DNA of 64,000 nucleotides, taken from positions 4,278,001 to 4,342,000 of the forward strand of contig CM033111.1 of NCBI GenBank assembly GCA_019321725.1, in the 5' to 3' direction. The position numbers were made by a program, and so were the translations under genes. Source of the stretch: Paulownia fortunei (taxonomy: Eukaryota > Streptophyta > Magnoliopsida > Lamiales > Paulowniaceae). Each line of letters opens with the position of its first letter. The first letter of the stretch is position 1. This document shows positions 63,691 through 64,000 of the stretch, piece after piece. The notes under the pieces are model-generated. The model was given only the letters and a program-made list of their open reading frames with translations. It was not told where the DNA came from and ran no database searches.

Positions 63691-64000
63691 AAAAACCATG
63701 ATGAAGCTTCTTGATGGCTGATTTTTGGGCATAGACGCTGGTGGTTTCAGTTTGTGTAAAATTTGCAACAATATGTCTACAAATTCCTTCACAATAGTGA
63801 CTCATTTGATGCTTGTATTGCCTATACATACATGCATTGCTCACAAATTGGAAAAACCACAATTTGATAGATTTAGAGGTAATATGTGTACGTACTTGAG
63901 GGAATTTTTGTGAGAATAATCTCTTGGGGTGACAAGTTTAATTAAAGAAGTGCTTTATTTTATTTATTTTCTAATTTTTAGAAATTTTATGTTATTCTAT

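Larger units (their letters stand above)
59000..64000. other. Gene-free right end, repeats only
   Basis: No coding exon is supported on either strand. It contains a 48-base tandem duplication (59409-59504), a duplicated AT-rich block of period about 117 (61046-61260) and a foldback element (63430-63690). Two related motifs (GGGTTGGTA(G/T)AGTAT near 59211 and 59348) suggest a further diverged duplication. Confidence 0.55.

Noticed and set aside
1..64000. CRISPR arrays, operons, phage or bacterial defence systems
   Set aside because: The window is plant nuclear DNA. Its repeats are microsatellites, tandem duplications and MITEs without regular spacer structure.

Overview
The window reads as nuclear DNA of a dicot plant (inference). 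It is AT-rich, its genes are split by GT-AG introns of plant-like size, it is full of microsatellites and short non-autonomous transposons, and every recognisable protein belongs to a plant family. I cannot name the species. Exon boundaries below were set by eye from splice consensus, reading phase and family resemblance. They are not backed by transcripts.

Layout. (1) 3.6-5.8 kb, minus strand: a set of exon-like blocks that I do not recognise, with imperfect phase agreement, possibly a decaying gene. (2) 7.8-11.6 kb and 16.0-19.3 kb, plus strand: two tandem lipid phosphate phosphatase genes with eight and seven coding exons and matching intron positions, both with intact PAP2 catalytic motifs. 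(3) 22.6-24.0 kb: only the first two exons of a BAT1-type amino acid transporter. About 7 kb of gene-free, transposon-rich DNA follows. (4) 31.2-34.9 kb: a complete eight-exon BAT1-type transporter. (5) 36.4-40.7 kb: a NIP45/RENi-type SUMO-like-domain protein whose start codon is cut off from the rest by an intron. (6) 43.2-48.5 kb: a B-box zinc-finger protein resembling Arabidopsis At1g68190 (BBX27), with a degenerate CCT remnant. (7) 48.5-64 kb: no protein gene that I can support, but several MITEs and SINEs and, at 58.3-59.0 kb, a non-coding-looking transcription unit with a miRNA-precursor-like foldback and a 28-codon basic ORF.

How the genes relate. The LPP-BAT order matches the Arabidopsis neighbours At2g01180 (LPP1) and At2g01170 (BAT1). 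The SUMO-like/B-box order matches At1g68185 and At1g68190 (both from memory). The window therefore appears to join two conserved neighbourhoods, with tandem duplication in the first. LPPs turn phosphatidic acid and related lipid phosphates into diacylglycerol. BAT-type permeases move amino acids or GABA. I see no evidence that the genes form one pathway.

Most interesting leads: the MIR-like hairpin with its nearby short ORF at 58.3-59.0 kb; the orphan two-exon BAT amino-terminal cassette, which is phase-compatible with exons 3-8 of the downstream gene; and the overlapping upstream ORF in front of the B-box gene.
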